From assembly GCA_024364735.1 (NCBI GenBank), contig JAGFNQ010005388.1, positions 495,292 through 559,291 of the forward strand: DNA of 64,000 nucleotides. The letters are read 5' to 3'. Source of the DNA: Boesenbergia rotunda (lineage: Eukaryota > Streptophyta > Magnoliopsida > Zingiberales > Zingiberaceae). Shown here piece after piece: positions 12,222-22,730 of this stretch. The translations under genes were made by a program, and so were the position numbers. A model generated the notes under the pieces. It searched no databases and was not told the DNA's origin. It was given only the letters and a program-made list of their open reading frames with translations. Positions within the stretch are counted from its first letter, which is position 1; each line of letters begins with the position of its first letter.

Positions 12222-12237
12222 TCAAAAAGGGAGAGAT
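12222..12237 (+). other. Polypurine tract of the SIRE-like derivative
   Basis: The sequence aaaaagggagagattg is followed at 12238 by the LTR start TGTTGGTGCAGG. Confidence 0.75.
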
Positions 12238-13550
12238 TGTTGGTGCAGGAAGCACCATATCGAACCTTGTTTTGATATTGGCAAAGGGTTCAAAGTTAAG
12301 TATCATTTGTGATCTAATAAAGTTACTCAAGTGTGCAGGAAAGTCCTAGGTAATCTAGGCAATAAGTCCTGGTCGTGGACTGGGCACTAAGACCTGGCCG
12401 AGGGCTGGGCACCGAAGACCTGGTTCGAGGAATTGGGCACTAAGACCTGGCCGGGGGCTGGGTACTGAAGACCTACTTGGAAGGTGGGCACTAAGACCTG
12501 GTCGCGGATTGGGCACGAATACCTGGTGAGTAAAGCAGGGCAAAAGTCCAACCGGAGGAGCCGATTGGCAAAAGGTAAATTCTCCTGAGAGGAGTAGGTG
12601 AGGACGCGTTCGCCGTCGAGGGAACATACGCGTTGGCTCGACCTAGGTCTCATTTGGGAGACCCAAAGTCAGAACCAAGACAGCTACGGCTGTAAGACTC
12701 ACTAACATTCTTGCTTTGTTTTGTGTGGCACTAACCTTGGAAGCAGGACCGAAGGAACCAGTTTCTGCAGCTCAGAACGCCCCAAAGGAGAGGGGTAGCA
12801 GCTAGGCAGGGCGCCCCCAAGGTGAAGGCAAGACAAGCTGAGCAAGTAAAGCTTCGGAAGCTCACTGGGCAGGGCGCCCCATAGCTCCCGGGCGCCCCCG
12901 TGCTCCCGGGCGCCCCGGATGCCTTGGGCGCCCTGGGCTCAAGCCAACGAAGCAGATAGAGTTTATCTAGCCGAGAAGCCAGCTGATTGAGTCAACCCGG
13001 GCGCCCCTTGCTTCCCGGGCGCCCCCGTTAAACCTCGAGCCCGATCCTGGAGGGATAAAGGCTGACCGAGAGTTTGTCGGATCGTGTGACACGTGGAGGG
13101 CACCCCCAACGTCCAGGGCGCCCCCAGGTGCATTATATAAGGGGCTCGACCCCTATGGCTTCTGAACACAACTTTCTAATGCCAATACGCTCTTCTACTC
13201 AAGCACTCTGCTCCAGAAACCTCTCATCTCGAGATTGAAGCGTCGATGATGACCCTCTGCTCCGAAGTACAATCCACACCAGGCGTCGGTAACAAAAGAG
13301 CTTAATTTTCTGTTTACTGTACTACAACTATAAAATTTCTCTGTAAACATTTGCGCACATATAGAATTGCCCGCAGTAAACGGTCAACGACCGTGGGCCT
13401 TGGAGTAGGAGCCGACCACGACTCCGAACCAAGTAAAATCGCTTGAGTTCGTGTGTGTGTTTCTCTATTTTCCGCTGCTTATTCTCTTTACGAATCCGAA
13501 AATATTTTACGATATTCACCCCCCCTCTATCGTATTTTCTCGATCCAACA
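12238..13550 (+). repeat. 3' LTR of the SIRE-like derivative (1313 bp)
   Basis: It is the partner of 6265-7632 and has the same order of parts: direct repeats 12360-12530, GGGCGCCC palindromes 12808-13125, TATA box 13134-13141, end at ccaaca. It is shorter mainly through a different number of palindrome units. The target duplication caacc follows. Confidence 0.85.
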
Positions 13551-13555
13551 CAACC

Positions 13556-14900
13556 CTCCCACTACAACGAAGTACCACCTGTGCATCTTCTGTGACACAC
13601 GGTGCAGTGACTTGTGGTATATCCTCTTATACAGTTGGTATTAAGGTCAGAATGTCCCCTCTTAATTCCTTAAGAATAATTTTACTTATGGGCTTGTGGT
13701 TCATCACATAGACTTTCTCTAAGAATCGGGCATTCGTGCTAACAATGACCCTCTGATCCTTAGGACTATAGAATCACCTTTCGTTCCCCTAGGATAGCCT
13801 ATGAACAAGCGTACTTCTATACGAGATTCCAACTTATCAGTATCCCTTTTCAGCACATGTGCTGGACTACCCCAAATCTGAATATGTATTAGACTTGACT
13901 TTCGCCTAGTCCATATTTCTGTGGGAGTAGAGGGTACTGATCTAGATGGTGCCAAGTATATACGCTGTCGTTTCCAGAGCATATCCCCAGAACAAATCCG
14001 ACAACTCGGAGGAACTCATCATTGACCTAACCATCACCATAAGAGTCTTCTTCCTTCTTTCTGCTGCACCATTCTGTTGGGGTGTACCGGGTGCAGACAA
14101 TTGAGATTAAATACCAACCTCTGATAAGTAAATCCTAAACTCTCCCAAGAGGTACTCGCTACCACGATCTGATCGTAGTGTCATGATACTTTTACCTTGA
14201 TGTTTCTCCACATCAGCCTGGAATTCTTTAAACTCATCAAAGGATTCAGACTTACAGTACATCAAGTAAATGTACCTATACTTTGAATAATCATCCATAA
14301 AATAGACAAAGTAATCAAAGCTACCTCTATACTAGATAAACATAGGACCACACAAATCAGAATGAACCAAATCTATCATATCGTTGACTCTATACCCCAC
14401 GGCCTTGAAAGACCACTTGGTCATTTTACCTTCTAAGCAAGATTCAAAGATTGAAAAGTTTTCCACCACCAATGAACCTAAGGGTCCATCGGCTATCATC
14501 CTTTGAATCCTACTAAGGTTAATATGACCAGCCTTAGATGCCAAAGGTATGTTTGGTTCATCTTGGAAGGTACCTTTCTTTTATTTTGGTTAGATGATGA
14601 GCTATTAACTTCTATTTGCATCGTAGGAGATTTTGGATCTAAAGTGTACCAATTGTCTATCAATGTACCTAAACAAATAATCTTTCTATTCCACTTTTCA
14701 TAACAAAAAAACAATAGAATATCCATTATTTCAGAAACTAAACCAGAGTTCTTTCTAAAAAAAATTAGATACATAAAAGCAATCTTCTTAAAATCAAAAC
14801 TTTATTTTCCTATCTAAAGACAGATAAATAACTCCCACTGCAATAGTTGTAATCTCCGTAGCATATCCCATGTAGACGGTAATCTCCTCCTCAGCTAGTC
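13556..14900 (-). pseudogene. Copia integrase and protease-side remains (minus strand)
   Basis: On the minus strand, reading from 14900 down: protease-like remains, a GAG-pre-integrase piece (14774 to 14332), then the integrase core with HSDLCGPM (first Asp), LRSDRGSEYL (second Asp, near 14160) and the segment with the catalytic Glu near 14050, then the C-terminal part (13982 to 13719). Stops and frameshifts separate the blocks. The tail is cut at 13556 by the SIRE-like element and continues at 6259. Confidence 0.8.
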
Positions 14901-15042
14901 ATCGGGTTTCCTAGAACTCCTACAAAGAAATATAGACATGATTAGTGGCATCCGTATCTACACACCAGGTACCAGTAAATAACGTCGCTAAACATGTTAT
15001 ACCGATAAAAGAAAAAGATATACCTGAATTATTCTACTGACG

Positions 15043-15651
15043 GCGGGGATAGTCCGCCTTCCAATGTCCAGACTGCTTGCACGTGAAGCACTTGTCTTTC
15101 GGCTTCTTCACGCCTCCCTGAGGTCCCTATAATCCAGCCACTTTCTTTGCCTCAGCTTGTTTCTTCTTCTTCTTGCCTTTCAGTTTAGAAGTAGAAATCT
15201 CTTGAGCAATGAATGTATGTAAACTCTGAGGAGAAAACCCTACTGTCGCCTGGAGTTCTGTCAGAAGTTCCGCCCACGAATATGTACGTTTGTCCATATT
15301 GTAGCTTAGGCAAAACTTCTCAAAACTCTTTGATAGAGATTGGAGAATGAGATCAACCTGGGGTTCCCCATCGATTTCTGCTCCAAGGATTTCCATCTCC
15401 TTTAGCCAAACCATCATTTTGAGAACATGTTCCCTTATAGGCATACCCTCAATCATGGTGGTTGCCGTCAAGTTTCTCATGACCTCTTGCTTAGCGGCCC
15501 GATTATGATGTTCGAAAAGTTCGTCGAGATTGGACGTTTTATCACTGGTAATGGAAGAAGCCTGATGTTGATGACTCTGAGCTATCTCGTCTACTTCTAA
15601 CCACTGTCTAAAATATTTCATCTCCTCTTCATCATTAATCATGCTGGGCAT
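15043..15651 (-). pseudogene. Copia gag, C-terminal two thirds with zinc knuckle
   Basis: An open frame of 174 codons (15651 to 15127) contains REHVLKMMVWLKEMEILGA and SLSKSFEKFCLSYNM, the standard middle of plant copia gag (UBN2 family), and ends in a lysine-rich stretch. Just downstream in another frame is a knuckle beginning CFTCKQSGHW whose last cysteine is replaced by tyrosine, consistent with a G-to-A change. The N-terminus is missing or too damaged to follow. Confidence 0.8.
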
Positions 15652-15659
15652 TCAGCACA

Positions 15660-16819
15660 GAACTCGACAAGCTCACAATTGGATTCCTCGGTAGTTGAGA
15701 CAAAGTCCAGGTTTAATTACCAATCATTTTTATTAGGGGCTTTAAGTTGGTTTTTTCTTAGAATTAAATCAAGTTGGTCTAGATCCATTTTGAAAACACT
15801 TGAGAATCACAACAATCACACAGTTTAGATTTCAATAAATATTGATTCTCAAAACAATAAATTTGAAATCAACCAATACCTCAAAATACCGAGAATTTCG
15901 CATGCTACGATGATGTGGACGTATATGAATTCTACATTTGTAAGAGAAGGTTTTACCCATTAATTTTATTATCTTGTCAACCTATCCTTTTAACAAATAA
16001 AATTAATAGTTGGTCCTCTTCGGCCCTACAAATAATAGCAGTGACTCTGATGGGGAGGATACTATTATTTGCGTCTAAGTATTTACCATTACAAGATACT
16101 AAGAAAATTATCTCAAATTATGTGTCGTCCGATGGGGAAAATCACATGCTCATTAATAATCTTCTATAATCATGTCTGGTGATCTGCAGAATAAGCCCAT
16201 CTGATGGGGAGGAAGACACTCAAAGTCGACGCGCAAACTTGTTCACATCACTTTTCAAATAGTATGGAGGTCGAGGGACCCCTCCCACTTAGTTATTGAT
16301 AATGAGGAATTTTCATACACACACATGGCAAGCACATAAACCAAAACAATAAACAAGAAAAATCCTAGATTTTACCAGCTATCATGGCTTTGGTCTCCAA
16401 TGCGCCTCCAATCATGTCACCACCTCGTCCGCTCCTCCCTACACCATGCGCAAGCCACCGTTGAAGGGATCTCCGAGCCGAGATGATAAGATACTTATTT
16501 ACATCCATCGATCCTATACTCCACAAAGGAGTGTACATAAAATCTAGATTGAAAGTAAATAAAATCTTGACTAAACTAGTGTTATATTTAATTACAAAAA
16601 TTAAATACCTATTTAGCCTCGTCAACCCCGAGGATCAAATAAATTACAACCATGCACAACCAATCATATATACACAATATTTAAGCCATAATAGGTGGAA
16701 TCTCGTGTCTGCAACAAAGAGTTAGCCTACTCACATCCTACTATTATCGGGCAAAAATAAAATACATGATAATGTGCAAAAAGTAACCGAATCCTAAACA
16801 CACAAAACCGGATACCTCA
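15660..16819 (-). other. Untranslated leader of the copia element
   Basis: About 1.1 kb between primer site and gag has no supported ORF. A motif like ctgatggggagga occurs three times (16048, 16130, 16200, diverged). It may hold packaging signals, but the sequence alone does not show this. Confidence 0.4.
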
Positions 16820-16831
16820 GCTCTGATACCA
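16820..16831 (-). other. Primer-binding site, initiator Met tRNA
   Basis: The minus strand reads TGGTATCAGAGC two bases after the 5' LTR end. This fixes the orientation of the element. Confidence 0.85.
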
Positions 16832-16833
16832 AT

Positions 16834-18809
16834 TGATAGGAATAGCTTGGCGGGTTTCCTAAGCGAACATGGGGTCGTCCATGCGAGACCTCCACATGTC
16901 TACAGATTAAAAATTTAATCCGAATGGAGACTTATCTCCCAAATGACCTTCTCGTTGTCGTACTAATTGGTTCGAGTTACAACTTAGCCAAACTTAATAG
17001 TTAAGCCTTGTAACTCGCCTAACCAATTGGTCGCAGAAAAGACGACGAGCGGATTGCCAGTTTTTGTATTTATTATTGGGGTCCATAACATAATTAATTA
17101 TGAACATTAATTAACAAATAATTAAAATCATGATAATTAATTAAAAACACACATGGAATAATAGAAAAACAAACGAGCCGTAGGAGAAGGTATACCTCTC
17201 GTTACCTCGTGATCTTCAATCGTATGACCCTCCCCTCTTGGACGTCGTGTGGGCAATGATCTACCAAGAACCGGAATCACCAAGGGCCACCAATCAATCC
17301 TCCTTCTTCCTCCTCATCAATGCACCAAACAAACCATAGAAACTAGGGTTTGCGCCGGCCACACAAACAAGAAGAAGATGAATGAGATTGGAAGAAGAGA
17401 ACTTCTCCCACACAACCACCCTAGCCAACCTCTCCTTATTCCTCCTATCTCCCGGCAGCAAGCACGCAAGGAAGAAGAAGTCACTACCACCTTCTCCACC
17501 GCCGGTGACAAACACCAAGGCTGAAAAACTCCCACCGCCGACCGCCCACCTTCTTTTGCCCTTGCTTCCACACGCCACAAAGAAGGAGAGCACTCCTCCT
17601 TGTCTAGTGAACCCCGGGAGCAATGAAGAAGGGAGAGGAGAAGAGAGGTGGAAGAAAACCAAAGGTTTTCTCCACCTCCACCGCCAACCACCAAGCCCCT
17701 CCTTGCGCTGACCGATCCTCCTTCCTCTATTCTCGCCGCACACCACAAAAGGGAGAAGAATGCTCTTCCTTTGTCTAGTGATTGTCGGCAACAAGAAGGA
17801 TGAGAGGAGGAGAAGAAAAGAGGAAGAAGAAAGTCTTCTTCCACCCACCGATGCCCTAGGAGAGAGAGGAAGGGAGAAGAGAGGTTTACGGTTTGTGTTT
17901 AATTGGATTAATTAATTCCCTTGTTTCATGATTCCCATGGGGTATTTATAGGGCTACAATAGGGACCATGAGGAGGAGTTGGGTCTTGGTCTACTAATGG
18001 ATCCAAACCCGATCCATTAATGAAGAACCATTCCACTAAAGGTCTTTCATTGAACTACCTCACCAACCCCCATATTTACATATGGGTTCCACCTATTATG
18101 AGTACAATTTCTCCCCGTATTTAAGATATCGCATGTCTGTTGATTAATTTAAATTACTGACAATTTTAATTAATCAACCTCTAACTCCTTGACTAGTACC
18201 ACTTAACCTTATCATCATGTTGGACCAAGTCCACTTGCAAGATTTAACATGATGAACCTTATGAGTTCATCAAGGGAGCATCATCATCCCGACTCACCAA
18301 GATATGGATTCCGTCTATAATCAATGGTACACCATGTAAATAATATTATTTCCCAACTTACTGGGCCTATCGATTTAGCAAAATAAATTTCGCCCATTGG
18401 TAACTCAAAGAAATAATTACTAAGTACATGTGCCCATTATTATATCAGGATTTAGAGCATGTGCTTCCATAATAAACCAAGGTTTGATCCAATTATAAAG
18501 TCAGTACAAATTGGATGACCTCTATGTTGGTCCTACTCAATACACACAAAGTATACTAGTGTAATTTTATGGTCAAGATAAACCACACCAAATTACACTA
18601 CAACTATCTCGATGGTTTGTCCAATTCCATCTCGGTTGTGAGCCTTTACTTATACTCTGCAAGGGACTAATAACATCATCTTCTGTGTGTCACCACACAC
18701 TATGTTATCTACAATGTAAAGTATCAGACAATTATGCGGATTTTGTGATTCTCTTTCAAAATATAGACATCTTATACAAAAAGCAAGGCTTTTAGTATAC
18801 ATCCTAACA
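16834..18809 (-). repeat. 5' LTR of the copia element (1976 bp)
   Basis: It is the partner of 3079-5070. The TATA box is at 17942-17951 on the minus strand. The leader frame is better preserved here: 17848 to 17294 is open for 184 codons. Confidence 0.85.
17294..17848 (-). other. 184-codon open frame in the LTR leader, not recognised
   Basis: The frame starts about 90 bases after the TATA box and ends close to the common part of the LTR. The product would be rich in Leu, Ser, Gly, Arg and Trp with two similar segments, each beginning TRQ. The copy in the other LTR is broken. It may be an upstream ORF in the element's transcript, a captured host leader, or only a chance open frame in GC-rich DNA. 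Confidence 0.3.
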
Positions 18810-18982
18810 CATGTTTCTGTGGCAGAACATTCTGTGCCAGTATGGGATTCCTCACAAGCTTATCTCGGACAATAGATGACAATTCCAGGGCCAGAAAATA
18901 CAAGAATGGTGCTCGACCTACGGTATTCAACAAGCATTCACTTCTGTGGCATACTCGCAGAGCAACGGCCAAGAAAGGTGGC
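18810..18982 (+). pseudogene. Tat integrase, block 2
   Basis: The integrase resumes after the copia element. The plus strand encodes a stretch with KLISDN (second catalytic Asp), EWCSTYGIQQAFTSVAY and SQSNGQE (catalytic Glu region). A one-base loss lies at the end of this block. It is cut at 18982 by the Athila-like element and continues at 27907. Confidence 0.85.
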
Positions 18983-20682
18983 TGATAACTACCATTTTGT
19001 TGATTAAATTAGGCTTTCAAATCCATGTTTTGATCCACTTTTATATGCTTAAGTTTGCATTTATATTAGGTTTCATGGATTGTCTCTATTTTAGCTTTTG
19101 ATTCAAATCTTTATATATTTGAGATATTTTGGGCATTAAATATGAATCTATTTTTGTAGGCTTTGAAGGATCATGGACCTAGATCAGATTGGGTCAAACT
19201 TGAGTCAGAATTGGATCTGGATCACAGTGATCAAGCATCGGATTAATATGGGGCGTCCGATCAAAGAGCGGCTAGATCTGAGTCATCGGTCAACTTCTGA
19301 TCAATCTGAGTTCAAGATAGAGTCAATCATGACCACAGATCAAGATCTGAAAATTTCATCCAAATCAGAAGCAATCTGACCGTTGGATCAAGCTCAAGAT
19401 GATCTAGACCATTCATTCAAGAGAAGGGAAGATCTGAGTCATCTGCCACAGATCTGATTGATCCGAGTTAAGTAGAAGTATATCAGAGCCATTGATCAAG
19501 ATCTGTAAGGTTTGGTTTAGATCGGACTTGTTCTGACCGTTGGATGGAGCAAAAAAGATCGCAATCGTCCAAATTCAAAGGGAATTGATTAAAATCAGAT
19601 TTCCCTCTTCCGCTCGGGGTCGTCGTCGCGTGGAGTAGCAGAGTAGTTTCAGATCGCGTTTTCTTCCATTTTCTTCATCTGTTCTTCATCATTCTTCCTC
19701 AGATCTTCTCAAGTTTCAGATCATCGAAGTAAGTTTTCTTGTTCAATTTGCTACTCAGATTCTCGCAGCTGAAGGAGCAAAGGGGAGGGTTTCGCCGGAG
19801 CTCCATTCCACCGATTGCTTCCACTTGATCGCGGGTTTTCATCGACCGAAGCTGAAGGATTGTTAGGAGGGGTTCTCCGACGCTGTCTGAAGGTTTTGAA
19901 GTCGATCGTGAATTAGCACGTCAAGAAGAGGAGTTCGGCGTCAGTTACTGACCGATCGTGTGACCGGACACAGATGTCTCTGATCGGTCGCGTGACCGAT
20001 CAGAAGAGGACCTGATCAGTCGGTTGACCGATCAGGAATAGCAGAGCAGCCAGATTCACAGCAGCTGAGCAAGGAAGTTTTTCTTCATTGATTTTTGAGT
20101 TAGGGGGTTCATAGCTCATCCTTTGTGTGACGGCAAAGGGAAGTCTTGTGATAAACTGATTTGATGTTTAATTAGGATAATATTTTGGTTCCAAGCATTT
20201 ATGTTTTCAAGTTGTTTAGTTTGTTCTCAACTATACTCCAATTCAAGTTCTTAAGAATGTTTTTTTCTAATTTCCTTTGTCTTGCAATTAATTCCCTGCA
20301 ATTAGTTTCTGCAATTAATTTCTTGCATTGAAGTTTAGTTCTTGAATTTTAATTCCATTGTTTGAATTTAAGTGCTTAGTTCTTCCACTAGGTTAAGTGT
20401 AGCTCTCGCAATTTCCGACTTCAGTTCTGCTAGTTCAGTCTATTTCATTCCAATTTGTTATTTCATCTCTTATCGTAAAAACCCCCCATTTTATCTAGAA
20501 AATCCAAAAACATCAAACGACAAATAACTTGCAAGCTCGAGTTAAACATTTATTCAACTAGTCATTGGAAAAATACAACCTGAGACCCCTCTACTACATT
20601 TTAACTTTGTTGGCCAAGGGTTTTCAATTTATAAATATCTAAATTTGAGGCTCATCCGTGACACCTGTATTGGGCACTATCA
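18983..20682 (+). repeat. 5' LTR of the Athila-like element (1700 bp)
   Basis: It begins TGATAACTACC and ends gggcactatca. It carries GATCGGTC palindromes at 19952-20035, and a series of gatctgag and gatcaaga motifs in the first half. Confidence 0.85.
19952..20035 (+). repeat. GATCGGTC palindrome cluster
   Basis: Three units of the type ctgatcggtc-spacer-gaccgatcag occur, one imperfect. The same cluster is at 27170-27256 in the other LTR. Confidence 0.75.
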
Positions 20683-20688
20683 AATTTT

Positions 20689-20706
20689 TGGCGCCGTTGC
20701 CGGGGA
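20689..20706 (+). other. Primer-binding site, tRNA-Asp
   Basis: TGGCGCCGTTGCCGGGGA is complementary to the 3' end of plant tRNA-Asp, the primer used by Athila-type elements. Confidence 0.8.
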
Positions 20707-20893
20707 ATCACTAGTTGAGTTTGTTTAATTTGAGCTTGTGTTTAATATTTATATTCTTTGATTCTATTCTCATTTGCTTATCTTTTTGTATACAGTTGCT
20801 GTCATTTTTGTTTGTTTGTGGCCAGGACTGCAGGTGGTGATCTTAAGAGTTTGTGAAGCTATTGAAAATTTTTCTACTCATTCAAGCAGTTCC

Positions 20894-21604
20894 ATGGCAG
20901 ACTATCAGTATTTTCAGAACTTTCAGCAGTCCTATTCAAATTTCTAGCAACCGAATTATCAATGTCAGCCTCAACCACAGCAATTTCAGCCACAATTCCA
21001 AAATTTTCAGCCAAGCCAGCCTTTCCAACAATTTCAGCAGCCTATTCAGAGTTTCCAGCAGCATTCTCAAGCATTTCAGTTGCCCTATTCGAATTTTCAG
21101 CAAAACCAACCTTTCAATCAGCCGCAACAGCAATTACAACCACAATTCCAAAATTTTCAGCAAGGTTACAATCATAATCAGCAAAGTTTTCAACCATTCA
21201 ATCAGAGTTTTCAACCTCCACAATTTCGGCCCTCACCACAACAATTTCAACCTCATAACCAGAATTTTCAGAGCTATAATTTTCAGCAGTTTCAACTAAG
21301 CTCCCAGCCCAATTTTCAGCAATTCCAGCAGTCAAATCAACCATTCGATCAGCCCCAATCATCTTATTTTCAGAATTCACAGCCTAGTCATGATTTTGAG
21401 CCACCTAATGCTACATTTCAAGACCAACAAGAGTCCTTTATCAATCAAGGAGACTTTGAGGATTCAGTGAGCTTGAGGCTCAACAACAAAGGCTTGGGGA
21501 GATTATGCAATAAATCATACAACAGAAAAGTTTACAACAACAAGAGTATGATTCTTCTCTTAAAGACTTTGAAAGACGTCTTGAGCAAATGGTTAGTAAA
21601 ATAA
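20894..21604 (+). pseudogene. Gln/Phe-rich gag-like ORF
   Basis: The ATG at 20894 opens a frame that encodes about 180 residues dominated by Gln, Phe, Pro, Asn and Ser, with many FQQ and FQN repeats and few charged residues. One TAG near 20946 replaces a Gln codon. The frame then runs out of the low-complexity part at about 21440 and is broken. Position after the primer site and the link to the next ORF suggest the linker part of an Athila gag. No capsid domain is visible. Confidence 0.55.
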
Positions 21605-22062
21605 ATCAAATGCAAGTCCAAGGATCAAACCAATTACCTTTTCAAGTTACTCTTAATTCTAAGGGGCATGATTGTGAACTAACTTTGAGGAGTGAGGAAG
21701 TTGTTTCAAGTTTAAACACTCCAAGTGCCGATTTTTCTGAAAAAGTTTCAACAACCTACTTTCCATCTCAGATCAGTCCCGAAAATGATTTTACATCAGT
21801 TGGTTTTGACCCTAGTGCAAGCCCAAGTCCTTCTTCAATTGATCTTGCAATTTTGGTGCAAGAAGAAGAAAAAATCAGCAAAATCAGGGCACCTACAGCA
21901 GTTATTCCTCTTGAAATTCCTACTCAAAACTCATTTCCAAAATTTTCATCTCAAGTGGAGGAACCAAAGGATACTTTACCATTCCCACGACACCCTAGAG
22001 AGGATCCTCCTAGCATTAGCATGGATATTTCAGATGAGGTTGTTGAGGCAGATAATTGTTGA
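21589..22062 (+). CDS. Athila gag C-terminal-like ORF
   Basis: 157 codons in the next frame. The start, LPFQVTLNSKGHD followed by LTLRSEE, matches the general pattern at the end of Athila gag (proline-x-asparagine-proline-lysine, then TLRSG). After that it is an acidic, Ser/Pro-rich stretch I do not recognise. The aspartic protease that should follow in an Athila element is absent. The first ATG is inside the conserved region, so this is a fragment of a frame that began upstream. Confidence 0.45.
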   Translation: MVSKINQMQVQGSNQLPFQVTLNSKGHDCELTLRSEEVVSSLNTPSADFSEKVSTTYFPSQISPENDFTSVGFDPSASPSPSSIDLAILVQEEEKISKIRAPTAVIPLEIPTQNSFPKFSSQVEEPKDTLPFPRHPREDPPSISMDISDEVVEADNC

Positions 22063-22089
22063 TGAAGTTTCACATGATATAGTAGGAGG

Positions 22090-22725
22090 AGATTTTAGTT
22101 CAGAGAAAGCTGAAGATGGATTAGCTGTAGAGGAAGTGGAGGAGATGGATAGAAAAGCTTGTGACAGTCTTAGACTCGAATCTGAAGCTCTACAGGATCC
22201 TTCTCATCTTTTATTTTGTGATGCTATAGTTGTCGATGGTCCTAATTTTTCTAATATAGTTGTTGCAGGTATTGTTGATGATATGCATTGGAGATGATTC
22301 TTTAGGTGTAGGGGATTGCACTGAGCCCCAAGGATCACCTATATTGATTGAGATGTCTTCAGAGGATAGGTGTGAGAGTAGGGGATTGCACTGAGCCCCA
22401 GGGACCACCCATACCTACTGGGCAGTCATTATCTATAGAGGCAGTGGAGGAGATTGATAGTAAAGCTTGTGACAGCCTTGAATGTGATTCTGTAGCTATA
22501 CAGGACCCTTCTAGACTTTTATTTTGTGATCCTTCTAGTCTTTTATTTTGTGATGATATAGTTGATGTTGGTCCTAACTCTTCTAATATGGTTGTTGCAG
22601 ATATTGCTGATGAAGCATGTGTTGCAGATGATTCTACAGGTGTAGGGGATTGCACTGAGCCCCAGGGACCACCAACATTGATTGATACGTTAGAAAATTC
22701 AGAGGATAAGTATAAAAGTTAGGGA
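22090..22725 (+). repeat. Tandem duplication of about 320 bp
   Basis: The block about 22125-22400 and the block about 22440-22720 share long stretches (gaggagat, aagcttgtgacag, cttttattttgtgat, and the end gggattgcactgagcccca). The end motif is present three times (22310, 22380, 22645). In one frame it codes for GDCTEPQGPP in two copies. A shorter duplication of cttctag-cttttattttgtgat lies inside the second copy. Confidence 0.7.
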
Positions 22726-22730
22726 CTTGC

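Larger units (their letters stand above)
6265..13550 (+). mobile_element. SIRE/Maximus-like copia derivative without pol
   Basis: LTRs 6265-7632 and 12238-13550 are flanked by a perfect target duplication caacc (6260-6264, 13551-13555). A Met-tRNA primer site follows the 5' LTR and a purine tract precedes the 3' LTR. The inside (4.6 kb) has a broken gag with two zinc knuckles and then about 2.9 kb of AT-rich non-coding sequence. I find no protease, integrase, RT or RNase H, so it must have depended on proteins from another element. It sits inside the minus-strand copia element. Confidence 0.85.
3079..18809 (-). mobile_element. Ty1/copia retrotransposon, minus strand, itself interrupted
   Basis: The LTRs are 16834-18809 (5') and 3079-5070 (3'), both TG...CA. 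The primer-binding site is at 16820-16831 and the polypurine tract at 5071-5082. Flanks are caagt (3074-3078) and catgt (18810-18814), a target duplication with one mismatch. Removing the element rejoins the Tat integrase. Order on the minus strand: leader, gag, protease and integrase remains, then a SIRE-like element (6265-13550), then RT and RNase H remains. All ORFs are broken and a large part of RT is missing, so it cannot move by itself. Confidence 0.85.
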
